Assembly (NCBI RefSeq): GCF_030273125.1
Contig: NC_081519.1
Location: forward strand, 8,646,369-8,710,368
DNA from: Centropristis striata
Taxonomy: Eukaryota; Chordata; Actinopteri; Perciformes; Serranidae
Direction of reading: 5' to 3'
DNA: 64,000 nt
Shown here: in pieces, positions 48,201 to 60,324 of the stretch
Layout: each line of letters opens with the position of its first letter
Position numbering within the stretch: position 1 is the first letter of the stretch
The notes under the pieces: model-generated
Database searches by the model: none
Told to the model about the DNA's origin: nothing
The model's input: the letters and a program-made list of their open reading frames with translations, nothing else
Program-made: the position numbers and the translations under genes

Positions 48201-51074
48201 CATGAGAGAACTGAAGGCACCAGAGGAGGTAATAGAGGGGATATCAATTTCAAGCTGAAAAGGCAGAGATTTTAATAGACTGCACAGTCATTGGTAGTGC
48301 ATAAGCTTTTTCATATTGTGAGAAATAATTGCAGAAATGAATCTAAGCACAGACAGGGTGGGCCCTTGGTTTCACATGCAATTCAAGGCAAGATTTATAA
48401 TGCATAAGTGTGGTTTTGTAACAATATTAATGCAATGATAATGAATTCAAGAAGCATTATAGGAACTCTGCTCTGACTCCTGCCTCCTAAAAACCAGATT
48501 CTCCTCCAGGGCTCATGGTGGGTCTGAGTCTGGAGCGGGGGATGTGAAGGATGTGGGATGAGGGGGTTGCTGGAGGGTGAACAGGAGACTGTACACACTG
48601 CAAAGAAATTAGACAGGTTGTCAGCTGAGTGTGCAGCAGGGCCTTGGCGGCCAGCCCTCCTCTGGGATCTGGAGGAGAGGAGTGCAGGAACGGAGGAGTG
48701 TGCGAGCCGTGCACAAGGGGTTGAGACACGGTTTCCTGTGTGTATTTCCTGTGTGTTTAATGTGGAGCTCAGGGCCAGGGCCTGTTTCCTGTGTGTGATG
48801 GGTGCCAGGCCCAAGACCCCGACACAAAGACAACACGCCACCAGAGCCCACCAATGTCAGTAACAGGCCAGGCAGCCGGTACACGCATCAGGACAGTTTC
48901 ACAGACTTCTATATACACACTCAGAGCTTCAACGTTTACACAATGTTGCTCCAGAGAGGCAGAGCTCTCTCTTTCTGTCTGTCTTTGTCATTATCTCTGC
49001 TGGGCAGACCTTTGCCTGGAGGGCTTGATACAGCTTGGTTTGCCACTTTACATAAATACTTTGAATTATAATGACAGTTCAAGGATAAGGCTGATGTTAT
49101 TCTAAATACCATAAAAAGGCCAAAACCAACAATGTGTAAGTATTTCTATTGATGTCACAAGCCAATTTAGTTTCACTGATGATCTTTATCTTTAAAGGGG
49201 AACACCTAACTTAAGATTTCCAATATGTCATTCCATGAAATAGGAAAGTTGAATCTATGCTTGTGAACATTAACTACTGTCTCTCAAAACTAGAGCTGCA
49301 CAAAAAGTTTTACCCAAATTGCAAATAAGTGCAATATGCCAATTGCAGGATCACATTATTTGTAAAAGGTAAAACATCTTCTGAACTAAGATGTGTTCCG
49401 GCATACAAATTGCAATCTACAGACAGACTTTTGTTTGGTATACAACCGTAGTAAGAAAATGATCATTTTAACATATTTGCTATTGAAAATGAGAATAATA
49501 ATGCAAAAAAGATCAGTCCCTTTAATATTGTAAATTATATTGCAATCAGTCAAAATACTCAATTAATTAGCTTTTGATATGTGAGAGAGTTAATCATGTT
49601 CACTTTTATTTTATTAATTTAGAAAAGGGCATCATTTCCCGTTGAAAATAGGTAAAGAATAAATAGTGTTTTTAAAAGGCTTAGTGAGTTCCTAAAACAG
49701 TTGGGAACTGCAGTTTTAGTAATGGCACTCAAACATTTGTTTGAGACTATTTTAAGCAGATTGATACACACTTGGTGCAACATGATGGTGTATATGGGAC
49801 TGACCACCCCTCAAAAATAGCTACTGTGCCTGAGTTCATGGCTCACTGATGTGTTTTTCATAGTTTCTGCTGACTCTGTTGTATGGTGCTTAGAAAGTAG
49901 TGTACAGGTGGGTTTCTAGAGATATTTCACTGAAAACAGCTACCTGTTATTTTAATACAATGCTGGTCAAAGTGGTGAGAGTGATTAGAGGGTCGCACAG
50001 CTAAACAATGATCTGAGAGATGCTAAAATAATCTCCTTATATGTGATAATTCTCTATTTGTTCATCTACAAGCAAAATATTTCATATACAAGTAGTCAGG
50101 TGATCCATTGATGCTATAAATATATCCTATAGCTACTTTTTGTCAGACAAACAGTGTATTTGAGCTTGTTTGAGTTGTGTGTTTGGACATGTGGCAGTGT
50201 GTGTGTTTGGGTCAAGCCAGGAGCTCTGACAAAGTGACAAAACCTCACTCACAAGAAAACGGAGCATGTTTACCCAGTAAGAGTAGCCTAAAACACACAA
50301 CCAACACTAACAAAGACCCTGAGCTTATGAGAGGACAGGCAGAGGGGGAAAGAGATGACAGAGAAACCAGAGAGAGGGAGAGAAGGTAGGGATGGAGTGA
50401 ACGTGACTGAAGTTGTTAATTCACCTCAGACAAGCACAGACACACACAGTGAAACTGTGACGCACTCAAGTATGACTCCACCTGGAATTCTCCACTTTGT
50501 ATGTGGAAGTGTGAGGAAAGGAAGATCTGCGCATGCGCATCCCGGGTTGTGACGTATTTATGGTTGTGACAGTGTAATTACTGTCTTACTTTGTTGATTT
50601 CACAACAACAAAGCCTCGGGACAAATCCATAAAGCTAAACACAAACACGTAGAGTACAGACACAACAAACACACCCTGTAGGGCTTAATCATGCAGATGC
50701 AATGATTTATTGGTGTATGAGCTGGTCAGCCAAGAGCCAGGGTTTTTATGCGTCTATCACACACCGACACACACAGACAGGTAATCCAGACTACCTCCAG
50801 AGGGAAGGCCTCTGAAGAGAAAGAGGCTGGCAGTCCTCTCATCACATGGCAGTGCACTGCAGGCAGGAGTAAACACACAGAGGCAGCCCAAGACGCTTCA
50901 TCTGTAGAGTAAAATATCAGAACAAAGGTAACTGGCAGTCAGTTTAATGAGAAAGTAGAATCAATGAGGAAGAGGGAATGAAGACCAGCTGCACCATCGG
51001 GTTTATGCTTTCAAATTCTGTTGTACACCATTCAAACTTCATTTGTACACAGCTGCCTCACTCCAGATTTCTAC
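45258..51074. other. Gene-free stretch
   Basis: No exon is recognised. The open frames at 48395-48863 on both strands overlap one another and show no known domain; 47838-47872 is a GGA-rich run giving poly-serine on the minus strand. Confidence 0.4.
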
Positions 51075-51362
51075 AACATTTACATTTACATTTAGTCATT
51101 TAGCAGACGCTTTTATCCAAAGCGACTTACAGGAAGAGTAAAAGCAAACAAACAAGAACATTGTTAACACAAATATTCTATTATTACTCCCTTATTTGTC
51201 CCACAATGTGGAAATTCAACCTCTGCATTTACATACTATGCTTAGGAGCAGTGCATGCCCGGGAAGCTGTGGTTAGATGCCTTGCTCAAGGGCACTTCAG
51301 TCCTGAGATTTGAACTGACAACCCTTCGTTTTCAAGCCCAATTCCTGACCCCTAGGCCACGG
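51075..51362. mobile_element. Dispersed fish repeat, SINE-like
   Basis: The core catttagcagacgctttta followed by tccaaagcgacttacagg is a repeat found throughout ray-finned fish genomes. The far end, gatttgaactgacaaccc to cccctaggccac, looks like a reverse-oriented tRNA-like promoter. Confidence 0.65.
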
Positions 51363-51399
51363 ACTGCACACATTACAAGCCAGGGAAATGAACTAAGGA

Positions 51400-51760
51400 A
51401 GTCCAAATAACGCCATTCGCAACCAAGCAACAAACTCTATGGCCGAAAAACGCAGCTATAAGTATTTAAGTACCAAAAACTGCATTACTTTAAATAACCA
51501 CTAGAGGCTGGCTCAAAGAGTTATTCATCCCAATGTTAAAACGTCCAACTTCACAGTAGAAGATAACATGTTTACAGCCTGGAACAAGAAAAAGGTTTTG
51601 GTCTCTGTAATTTCCCCGTTCACTCTGTGGGGTATGTGGGGTCATTTTTAAATAACTCACCTGTTAAAATGATATTAAGGCTTAAAGTTATGCATAATTA
51701 AGAACATGGCTGCTTTGAGTCCGGGTCCGGCCTGTCAAATAAAGGAAGAAATGCCAAAAA
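51400..51760. repeat. Probable dispersed repeat, unclassified
   Basis: Phrases such as aaataaccactagaggctgg, ggtttt, cctggaacaagaaaaaggtt and acatggctgctttgag are of a type often repeated in fish genomes. No ends or target duplications were found. Confidence 0.35.
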
Positions 51761-51879
51761 AAGGAATAAAAAATATGGCGAACCCTGTAGGAACCCATGT
51801 TGAGCTTTACATCGGCCCTTCAGAAACCTATGGGTGACATCACAGAGACTATGTCCATATTTTGTAGTCTATGCAATAG

Positions 51880-51885
51880 GGTGTG

Positions 51886-51976
<91 letters not shown>

Positions 51977-51990
51977 CTGTGTGTGTGTGT

Positions 51991-52031
<41 letters not shown>
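51880..52031. repeat. Long (GT)n microsatellite, about 150 bp
   Basis: Interrupted only by single changes (gc, tt, tc). The cysteine/valine-rich open frames on the + strand and Thr/His-rich ones on the minus strand are artefacts of it. Confidence 0.97.
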
Positions 52032-52032
<1 letters not shown>

Positions 52033-52183
52033 CCTTTCCCTACTTTCTACCCTGCAACTTCCCACGCCCTTGCTCAGACCAGGCCAATCGTCTAACTTGG
52101 CCTTTGATGTCAACTACACACCTGTAAAGTTTTATGACTGTATCTTGCATGGTTGTCATGCTATTGTGGTGACAAAATTTGTA

Positions 52184-52210
52184 CGCAGACAGACAGATAG
52201 ACAGACAGAC
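52184..52210. repeat. (GACA)n microsatellite
   Basis: About six GACA units with one gata. Confidence 0.9.
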
Positions 52211-53265
52211 TTATAAAGACCTGGCAAAGTTGCCAAAAATGCCTTTTCAGTAGTTCCCGCTACAGTAGGTGTCACCAGGAACACATGATGACACACAGTC
52301 TCATAAGGTGGAAACAACACCAGCGTGTGAATGTTACACAAACAGGATTACAAGTTAGCATGAGGCTGATCGTCACAAAAAATGGTAAATTGGCAGCTGC
52401 AATAGGCTGATTGGCCGGGACACACCTCCCACAGACCTGAGTCAGTTGTAGAATCTTGGCACCACATGCTGCACATGACAAGTCAAAATGGGCTGGAGAA
52501 AGTTGATGAAATATCTAAATGGCAATAGTACAAATCCAAACCTGATTTTTTTTTTTTTAAAGCCACAGTTACACGGGTTGACTCCAAATAACAACACCAT
52601 TTCACAAGAAACACAATCACTGGTCTCCTTGTTCGACCCATCCACCCACCCTTAACGGACATTTGTGCTCTTTATACTATGTGCATTAGTCTAAGCGTCT
52701 CATATTGCCATACACTGGAGTTAATGGAAAGCCTGGTGCTTTAAAGGACAGAGAAGGATCTTTAAGCCTTGTATGTATCTGACGAATTGAGAGAAACGGG
52801 GCTATTCATAGTTGCCGAAAAGACTACCACAAAAGAAAAAGACGTGTGCATCTTTGCTCATAGCTCCTCTGGCAACCTCCTCTCTCTTCAAGATGCATTT
52901 TAGGAATTGAGACATCCTTCAAGATAACACGCTGAGAACGATTTCCGGATTACAAATAAGAGGAAAAAACAGGAAGAACAAAGTAAGGGAAAAAGAAGAG
53001 CCCCAGCTGTCCCTACACACAAATGTCTGAAAAGCACAACTTCAGTGGTAACAGGATACCACTGTAACCCTCCAAAAAACCCCAACATGTCTGTAAATCA
53101 TTAACCTGAGCAGGTATCAGAGCCATAAGAGATAAACCTCATCACAGACTGCTACCAAAAGCTATAAGTCCCCCATCACTCAACCCTCAGCTCTTTTATG
53201 TACATGTGTGCAGCCCGCAGTTCACTGGAGGGGGGAAAGCTGCCTTTCACTGAAATGTGTGTGTG

Positions 53266-53302
<37 letters not shown>

Positions 53303-54732
53303 AACATGGCTGAAAGGATTGTAGGGGGAAGTCTATGTGATTATACACAAAAAGGGACCAGGCTGGAGTCCATTCAAAAGACTCTTGAGGACAGAAAAGA
53401 CCTCTCACCCATTACGAGGAATCCCTAAAGCCTTTTTTATTTTTTTCCCACATGCGTCGCTGTGTGCTATTTACTGCAGAACTCATTTATCAGAGGAATG
53501 AAAGGAACAATTTCGATGGGTGTGTGTATTATTAATCTATGTAAGAAAAATGGATATCTATTCATCTGCTCTCCCAACATGTATGGCTAATAAAAGCGCA
53601 GCGGTGACTTAGCTACCAGCTGTGTATGTCTGAGAACTGAAGCACAATGATGCATCAATAACTTATTAAAATCCAGAATGGCTTTCACAATAACATTAGG
53701 ATGGGCAGGGACGGGGACATTCTAATCCACGACTTGCTCATTATTGCCAGGCTTTTGCAGTGTCACGAACTGACAGGTCTGAACATGACAGCAGCAACTT
53801 TGGGCGAAAGCCAGGAGGGTGGAAAACAATTACATTAAAAACTATGAGAGTGTGTTTCAACAGTGGAAAACTTCACACATACATCAGCTGTGGCAGCTTA
53901 TTGTATATCTGAAACAGCTTAATTTTAATCACTTTAAATTCTGTGTCCAAATGTGTTGTTGGCCAAATGATGAGACAACACACTCATCCTCAGCTGATTT
54001 GTTTCTGTTGGTTTTAAACTAAAGGTCAGGGAGTTTGGGCTCTGCTTTTTCCTGGTTGTAGAACAAAAGCTCTGCTTTAAGTATCTAAATCCTCTGAGTA
54101 AACTGAAGTTTGACATTTACAGCATGACCTTTCATCTGAGCACTCTGCTTGTTGTTTTCCTCATGTTATATAAGTGGCCATTCTTTGTTAGTAACCACAA
54201 AGGTTTGGTCAACACAAAAATATGTGAGCAAAATTATGAGTTGATTTTAATAGAAAGTCTCCAGCTGGAACTCTGCTGCCCTCTGGGGGTGATAGAGCTT
54301 CATGACATATTGTTAAAAAAAGAACCAGCCTGCTATGTTCAAGTATGTTTAGTGCAGTCTTCTCAGTTTGACATCAAGCCTACAGATTATTACTGTAAAA
54401 CATTTTATTGATAATGAGAAACGTCACAGACAGCCTCTGTCTCAATCTCTGCAGCTACATTAATTGCCGGTTAACACAAACAGGACAATTGATTTGTTAA
54501 AGCTTCAGTGGATTTCCATTCCACAGTTATGACATTTATATAATAAAAACAAGACAAATTCTTTACTGTTTTTGGTCATATTGCATGACTAGAAATTAAA
54601 TACTCTGTCATTGTCCTGTGGCTCCCTCTAGTGGTGGTGCAGTGTATTTCTCAACAGGCTTCAATAATGGACTCAAGATGTTTGTTCTACTACACAGCTC
54701 ATTGGGGAAAGATGAATCAGCATAAAACCAGT
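52211..54732. other. Gene-free stretch with a (GT)n tract
   Basis: No exon is recognised. A GT microsatellite occupies about 53256-53300 and a T/A run lies at 52548-52560. CTCF-like motifs in the right part are treated in the findings. Confidence 0.4.
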
Positions 54733-54976
54733 TCATTCATTCATTATCCTTAACCACTTATCCTTATTCAGGTGGGGGGCTGGAGCCGATCCAAGCTGAC
54801 ATAGTGAGAGGAGGGGTAGACCCTGAACAGGTCGCCAGACAAATAGAGACAGACAACCATTCACCCTCTCATACACACCTACGGGTAATTTTGGAGTCAC
54901 CAATTAAACCTAAACTGCATGTCTTCGGACTGTGGGAGGAAGCCGGAGTACCCAGAGAGACCATGCAAACTCCAGA
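54733..54976 (-). mobile_element. Fish SINE/LINE-tail repeat, reverse
   Basis: Reverse complement of the family at 18017-18295: cattatccttaaccactta at the left, ggctggagccgatccaagct, gaacaggtcgccag and cggactgtgggaggaagccg to the right. The tRNA-like head is missing. Confidence 0.65.
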
Positions 54977-56231
54977 AAAAGCATTGTAATTGATAAAATA
55001 AAGTTATTTAGTAACAAAGAACTTTTATTTTACAAACATAAAGCGGAAAACGAGGGAAAAGAGGACGCTTGTTATGTTTGCTACCACCAAAAACTGTCTA
55101 AAAGAAACAAAAAAAAGAAACCTGACTAATTTCACATTGCCAGTGTATCTTTACAGAAAAATACTCAGTGTGTGTCCGTATAAAGTGATCCAAAACTACA
55201 CCTGGCTCAGTCTCCAGATAGTTAATAAGTGCCTCTATTATACTTCACAAAAGCCTCAATGCAGCTAGACTTAACACACAAATGGAAGACACATTGATGA
55301 GCTGTTCAGGGAAAATCACAGAAACCATCACTGACAATCAGGCCAACTATTTTTAACAGGGTGTTGCTGTCTTCAGATATCCAGGCAGGTAGTGGGAAGG
55401 GCAGTGTCTGGCTGGAAACAATCTCAGACAGGGAACCACACATTCCACTTGTCATATGCAAAGAAAAACACTTCAGGGGTTGTACATAAGAGAGGTAGAT
55501 GTATCTGTTACTTTAGAAACATCTAAAAAAGCATTGAGCTCATGGTTAACACCATTGGTTAGCTCTTTATTAACTATTCTTAATTCTATCTCTTTAATTA
55601 GACCATAATTTGGATTTTTCTGCTGTGGAAATAAATGTTTCTATTCTGCTGTAACACTGTGATGCTCTGTTCTAAATAGAGACTTTCTGTATTAACTTTT
55701 GATGATGCTACTATATGTTGCATGATTATCTGTAGATGAAGGATCATTATTTTAACCTCCAGTCTTCCAGCAGGAGGCGCTGGTGTAGAGTGAATTTATA
55801 GTTCTACCCTGAAACACTAGAGGGCCTCAGAGAGTTGTTGTGTTTATCCATTGGCTCCCACCCAGTTAAATTAAAAGAAGACAGATGGGTTTCTTAAAAC
55901 AACCTAAAAATGTTTGTTTGAGACAATGCAATGTCAGGATTTTCTCAGGATTTTCTTAGTCATCTGTCTGAAAATCAAAGAGAGGATTAAACAGTCACTG
56001 CACCCACGCCTTCAGCAAAACCTCAACATTTCCCACCTGTGACTATCAACGTCAGTCCCCTTTCATGTCTCTGTCTGGTGTAAGAAACTCATTATGAGTT
56101 ATTTTACTTCAAGTAAAAAAAACTATGGCATGTTGATTTATTAAGTACTTGCTGAATGTTTTTGTTTTATATGCAACGTCGACAGTCAATATTATAAGGC
56201 ATTTTGCATTTATCAGTGTGACAGTATAGCA
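54977..56231. other. Gene-free stretch
   Basis: No gene is recognised. It contains a good match to the CTCF consensus at 55767-55783. Confidence 0.4.
55767..55783 (+). promoter_or_regulatory. Candidate CTCF-binding motif
   Basis: ccagcaggaggcgctgg agrees with the vertebrate CTCF core (CCASNAGRKGGCRS) across its length. Occupancy cannot be judged from sequence, and such motifs can ride on repeats. Confidence 0.4.
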
Positions 56232-56345
56232 CAACAACAAATAAAAAGAGTGGAAAAGGAAAAGGGGAATATCATGCAGCTAGGGCCATAGCTGGATGTG
56301 AACCCTAACCTCCAGGGGTCGCACTGATTGCCATCCAAGAAATAG
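56232..56345 (-). mobile_element. tRNA-like SINE fragment, reverse
   Basis: ggggaatatcatgcagct, agggccatagctggatgtg and aaccctaacctcc correspond in reverse to the body and B-box region of the SINE family at 8193-8340. Confidence 0.5.
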
Positions 56346-56814
56346 GCAGGCAAATCTTTTGGTCAAATTAAACAAATGAGATATAATGTGTTTGTGAGCT
56401 TTAGAAGTGCTGACAAGCAATTTCCAGCAGTTTCCAGCTGTTTTTTGTGCTAAGCTAATCTAAGCACCTGCTGACTGTAGTTCTATTTCATCCTTCCTGA
56501 CCGCCAGGGGCGGGGCATAAGCACTGAATGACTTCGTCTTGTGCATGTACAGGTCACCTGTGACCCCCTGATGACCCCCGGATAGGTTATATCTTCCGGT
56601 GTCATCAGAGGATCTGTTCCTTTGTTCTTCTCGCGTCGCAGGTATACTACAGCTGTAGTGTTAGCATATGCCAAAAATACCTAACTGAAGCCGCTATTGC
56701 CAACGCTAAGTATTGCCGGTAGCCTTGTGACCAAGCTGCTGACACTGTCACCCTGAGGGCTTGTACATCGCCATGACGGGTGGCCGATATCTCTCGCCTC
56801 CTCCCTGTCTTTCG

Positions 56815-57300
56815 GTTGGGCCAGCGGCTGCCCTTCCTCCAGTTCCTGCGCCTTCTAGGCAAACCAACGGCTGCTGCAGCCGTCGTTCCCTTGGGCTTGC
56901 TGTCACTACGCCCCCTCCAGAGGTGGCTGAACGGCTTTCAATTGGATGCCAAGTGGCACAGGCACAGAAAGATTGAGGTGTCTCGGCGGTGCCTACTGGC
57001 CCTGTCCCCATGGAGGAGAAGGGCATTCATGCTGCAGGGCGTGCCCATAGGCTCTGTCAGAACAGAACAGCGCAGGGGCGATGGTCTGCAAGTTTACGCC
57101 AGTCAGACCAGCTTTTTGTGTGTCATGGTGGTCCAAAGAAGGGTCACGCGCTGTCAAAGCAGCGCTTGTCTCACTGGATTGTGGACGTCATAACCCACGC
57201 ATATGAGGCAGGTGGTCACCCCCTGCCTCATACCCACCCAAGCACATTCACCAGATTTTACCGGGTGAATGTTGCCACTCCGCATCCGCTGGGTGTGGTC
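56815..57300 (+). pseudogene. DIRS-like RT/RNase H and recombinase remnants
   Basis: The remnants lie in two overlapping frames. The frame of 56780-57193 carries PFLQFLRLLGKPTAAAAVVP, GLLSLRPLQRWL and IEVSRRCLLAL, resembling the end of the reverse transcriptase and the linker to RNase H in DIRS elements. The frame of 56989-57417 carries LFVCHGGPKKGHALSKQRLS, HWIVDVITHAYEAGG and THPSTFTRFYRVNVATPHPL, resembling the C-terminal recombinase domain. The catalytic RT box (YxDD) and the recombinase Arg-box are not seen. A large internal deletion that joined the two domains explains the arrangement. Confidence 0.7.
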
Positions 57301-57372
57301 CTCCTACCAAGTTCCTCTACTTCCACTCAGCAAGGTGAACAGGAGGGATTCCTCATGACTCTTTTGGTATGG

Positions 57373-57474
57373 GTCATCCAGTGCTTATGCACCGCCTCTG
57401 GCGGTCAGGAAGGATGAAATAGAACGAAAGTTACGTATGTAACTACGGTTATATGAATCCTGGATGACCGCCAG
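57373..57474. repeat. Internal complementary region of the DIRS-like element
   Basis: 57373-57425 is the reverse complement of 56480-56532 with a few mismatches, and 57423-57474 is the reverse complement of the element's last 50 or so bases. The two halves meet at aac (the complement of the terminal GTT), just as a joined-end circle junction would read. Confidence 0.8.
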
Positions 57475-57805
57475 AGCGTTCAGTCACTCAGAACCCTCAT
57501 GGCTTCGCGAGAAGATTCTTCAGGAACAGATCCTCTGATGACACCGGAAGATATAACCTATCCGGGGGTCAACAGGGGGTCACAGGTGACTTTGTTGGTA
57601 TAACTACTCGACCTGTACATGCGCAAGACGAAGTCATTCAGTGCTTATGCACTGCCTCTGGCAGTCATCCAGGATTCTTAGAACTGTAGTCACATACGTA
57701 ACTTTCGTTTTATACTGACTGCACAGACAGTCGGTACTATCAATCTATTCATCTTAGCAAGAAAATAAATATATATATATTCCAAAATGTCAAAATATTC
57801 CTTCC

Positions 57806-58367
57806 ATTGTAGGACCTAAAAAGACTGTTCTTTACAAAAAAATCAGCTCCATAGGTCATTTTTAGAAGCAGCTATCATGACCCAAACTTTAAGTTAATTG
57901 CTGGAGTGACCTCTTGTTACTATAGTTATTATGATGGGAGCAAAGAATTAAGTATGGTGATGTTGTATAAAGAGTGACAAAGTACATATTGGGAGAGGTC
58001 AGGGTGGATAAACACAGGTCCTTGACCCAGGACACTGCTGTTTATGTCATTTGTGAAACTAAAAGTCAGCATCAAATTATTCTGTAAATTAACCTATGCA
58101 AGTAATATATGTACCTTAACCATGATTTGTTCCTAAACCTAACCCATTGGCGGCCGTTTCACAGAGTTAACCACATGTTTAAGACCGTTATGTTTAAGTA
58201 TGAGGATGTGTTGATCTCCTGCCACTGATAGGAGCGTTCATTTAGGAAATAATGCTCCTTTGAGTTATATCAGAGTGTAAGAACCAACAACTTACATTGT
58301 CGTAGGTGTTGGAGGACTAATTGGACCCAGTTGTACAGTAGGCGGTAACATTCCTTAAAGGACCAGT
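57806..58367. other. Gene-free stretch
   Basis: Nothing recognisable. Confidence 0.4.
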
Positions 58368-58371
58368 TTAA

Positions 58372-58628
58372 AAGGATAGTTCTGGATTTTGGACATTAAG
58401 TTGTATAAAATACTTGGAATGGGTGAACTTTTAGTTTACACATAGTTTTGTTGAGTAAAACCATGTAGTTTCATGACTCTGTCAGCTTGCCAGAACTATT
58501 CATTCTACTTTTATAACCGGCCAGAAATCCAACCCCAAAGCTCAGCAAGTAAGCTAATAGCCTTGCATTCACTACACTACTGGCAAGTATGTCATACAAC
58601 TTAATGTCCAAAATTCAGAACTATCCCT
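58372..58628. mobile_element. Miniature inverted-repeat element with TTAA flanks
   Basis: Inverted ends of about 34 bp (aaggatagttctggattttg... and ...caaaattcagaactatccctt) with TTAA directly outside on both sides (58368-58371, 58629-58632). The interior is non-coding. TTAA suggests piggyBac-like mobilisation, though the ends differ from the copy at 2281-2699. Confidence 0.65.
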
Positions 58629-58707
58629 TTAAAGTGAACGTAAATCATCAGTTCATCTCCCTTCTGCAGACTAAGACTCTAGAAAAATGGTTGACGTGCA
58701 TCTGCAG

Positions 58708-58708
<1 letters not shown>

Positions 58709-58734
<26 letters not shown>
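58709..58734. repeat. (CA)n microsatellite
   Basis: About thirteen CA units. Confidence 0.9.
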
Positions 58735-58738
<4 letters not shown>

Positions 58739-60030
58739 TTAAGAAAAGCAACACAGCTTATTATTGTGGTATTTGCAAGTAAAAACTGACTTTAAAGCCT
58801 CTGAACCCTGTTGTTATAGAGAGTTATGGGACAGCTTGAAAGGTAAAGTGGTATTATTTTAAAAAGCTAAAGTAAAGTGAAAGTAGTACCACACCCATAA
58901 TGTGATTCCTGAAAATACAGAGTTAAATCGTGCAACTGTTTATCTGTAAGTAATGTTGTTAATGTCTCCAACAAAATCTTAAAAAAAAAAATCTTCACCT
59001 ACACTGGAGGCTGAAAGACACATAGATTAAAGAGAAAAGGGATGCCTAACCCACTTGTAATTTTACTTTTTATTAAGGATGTGAAGAAGACGGTCCCATT
59101 TTTTTAATCCTGAGGTTTTGCATTTAAATCTTTTAAAACGTATCAGATCTTCCAGCCAACAGCAACAATGCCCACCAGTGCTTGTTCTGAGGAGATGAAC
59201 ATCCAAGCCAAGCTGGTGAATCATCAAAGACGGTGCTATTGTCTACATCAGTTTGTTCAGACATGTTATCTACTCTGTTATTAGAAACTCAGTATTAACA
59301 TCAGCTGCAGCTTTCTGTCTGCCCCTCACAGTATTTCCACTGCAGGTCAATGAGGACAAGTTGTTACAGCAAATGAGCTGTGACCAGTGGGATGCTGTTA
59401 TCTGGCTTTGAAGTACAATGTGTTATTTTATAAATGTGATCTTTTATTAAAGCAAAAAGTAAGATATAATATAAATCTATGGATCTGTTGCAAAACTATT
59501 TAATTTTCCTTTTTTTCTCTTTTTCAAAATTGTTCTGAAATGTTTGCATTTTTTAAATATTCTAATAACTTCATTCTGAATGTAATGTGACCTAACCCTT
59601 AAAGTGTTATCAGTATTATTAATACTCAAAACATGTTTCTATTTGTATTCCCAAGCTGGCATGTCAAGACTATCTTACTGGCAACTGTGATAGTATTTTT
59701 TTCAAATTAAATGTGGCGTGTGCAGGCTGTGAAGTTAGACATGGAAGAGCTGGTTGGTATGATAACATGGTGTAATTTGATCTGAACCTGTGTGTGCATG
59801 GGCCTTACGCCAGGAGGGTAACATTAAATAGAAAATTTCCTCTGGGGAAATTCTGAAAGGGCCACGGGGGCTACTGCCGGTGTGTGTACACTATGATGAG
59901 ATTCTTCAGAGATTTCATACAATTAATACTAGTAATATTACGATACTATATTATATACAAGGAGCACACCTACAACAAGCATTCCTTTTCAAGGATTTAT
60001 TTATACAGCAACCTATGCCCTTTCAACCTC
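58735..60030. other. Gene-free stretch
   Basis: Nothing recognisable as a gene or classified repeat. Confidence 0.4.
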
Positions 60031-60033
60031 AAA

Positions 60034-60086
<53 letters not shown>

Positions 60087-60156
60087 ATGTGTATCTGGAG
60101 GAGTGTACGCGCTTACATGCGCATGTGTGTGTGTGTAACTAAAATCACATAAAGTT

Positions 60157-60200
<44 letters not shown>

Positions 60201-60283
60201 CTTGAGGAGTGTGCGCACTTACACGCGCATGTGTGTTTAACTAAAATCACATAGTTACCTGTGTGTATGTGTGTGTGTGTGTG

Positions 60284-60324
<41 letters not shown>

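Larger units (their letters stand above)
56480..57709 (+). mobile_element. DIRS-like tyrosine-recombinase retrotransposon, internally deleted (1.23 kb)
   Basis: DIRS elements replicate through reverse transcriptase and integrate as circles through a tyrosine recombinase, leaving inverted terminal repeats and an internal complementary region (ICR). All these are visible: inverted repeats at about 56480-56635 and 57514-57709, and an ICR at about 57373-57474. The left ICR half mirrors the element's left end (gttctatttcatccttcctg) and the right half mirrors its right end (cacatacgtaactttcgtt). Both ends carry GTT. Coding is partial: a reverse-transcriptase/RNase H segment around 56830-57060 (VVPLGLLSLRPLQRWL, SRRCLLAL, LQGVPIG) and a recombinase C-terminus around 57115-57300 (LSKQRLSHWIVDVITHAYE, then TFTRFYRVNV with the likely catalytic tyrosine). 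The recombinase appears to lack its Arg/His-box segment, so the copy is non-autonomous. Confidence 0.82.
56372..57805. mobile_element. Fold-back miniature transposon, copy D, split by a DIRS-like element
   Basis: The left part (56372-56479) has gagatataatgtgtttgtga, gctttagaagtgctg and gtgctaagctaatctaagc. The right part (57710-57805) has ctgcacagacagtc, ggtactatcaatc, cttagcaagaaaat and caaaatgtcaaaatattcc. Joined in order they follow the right half of the family seen at 30640-30955, so the DIRS-like element at 56480-57709 inserted into a pre-existing copy. Confidence 0.65.

Noticed and set aside
48395..48884. Overlapping ORFs of 80-148 codons on both strands
   Set aside because: Mutually overlapping, proline/threonine-rich low-complexity translations with no domain and no promoter or splice evidence.
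51797..52216. Cysteine/valine-rich open reading frames
   Set aside because: Entirely a consequence of the (GT)n microsatellite.
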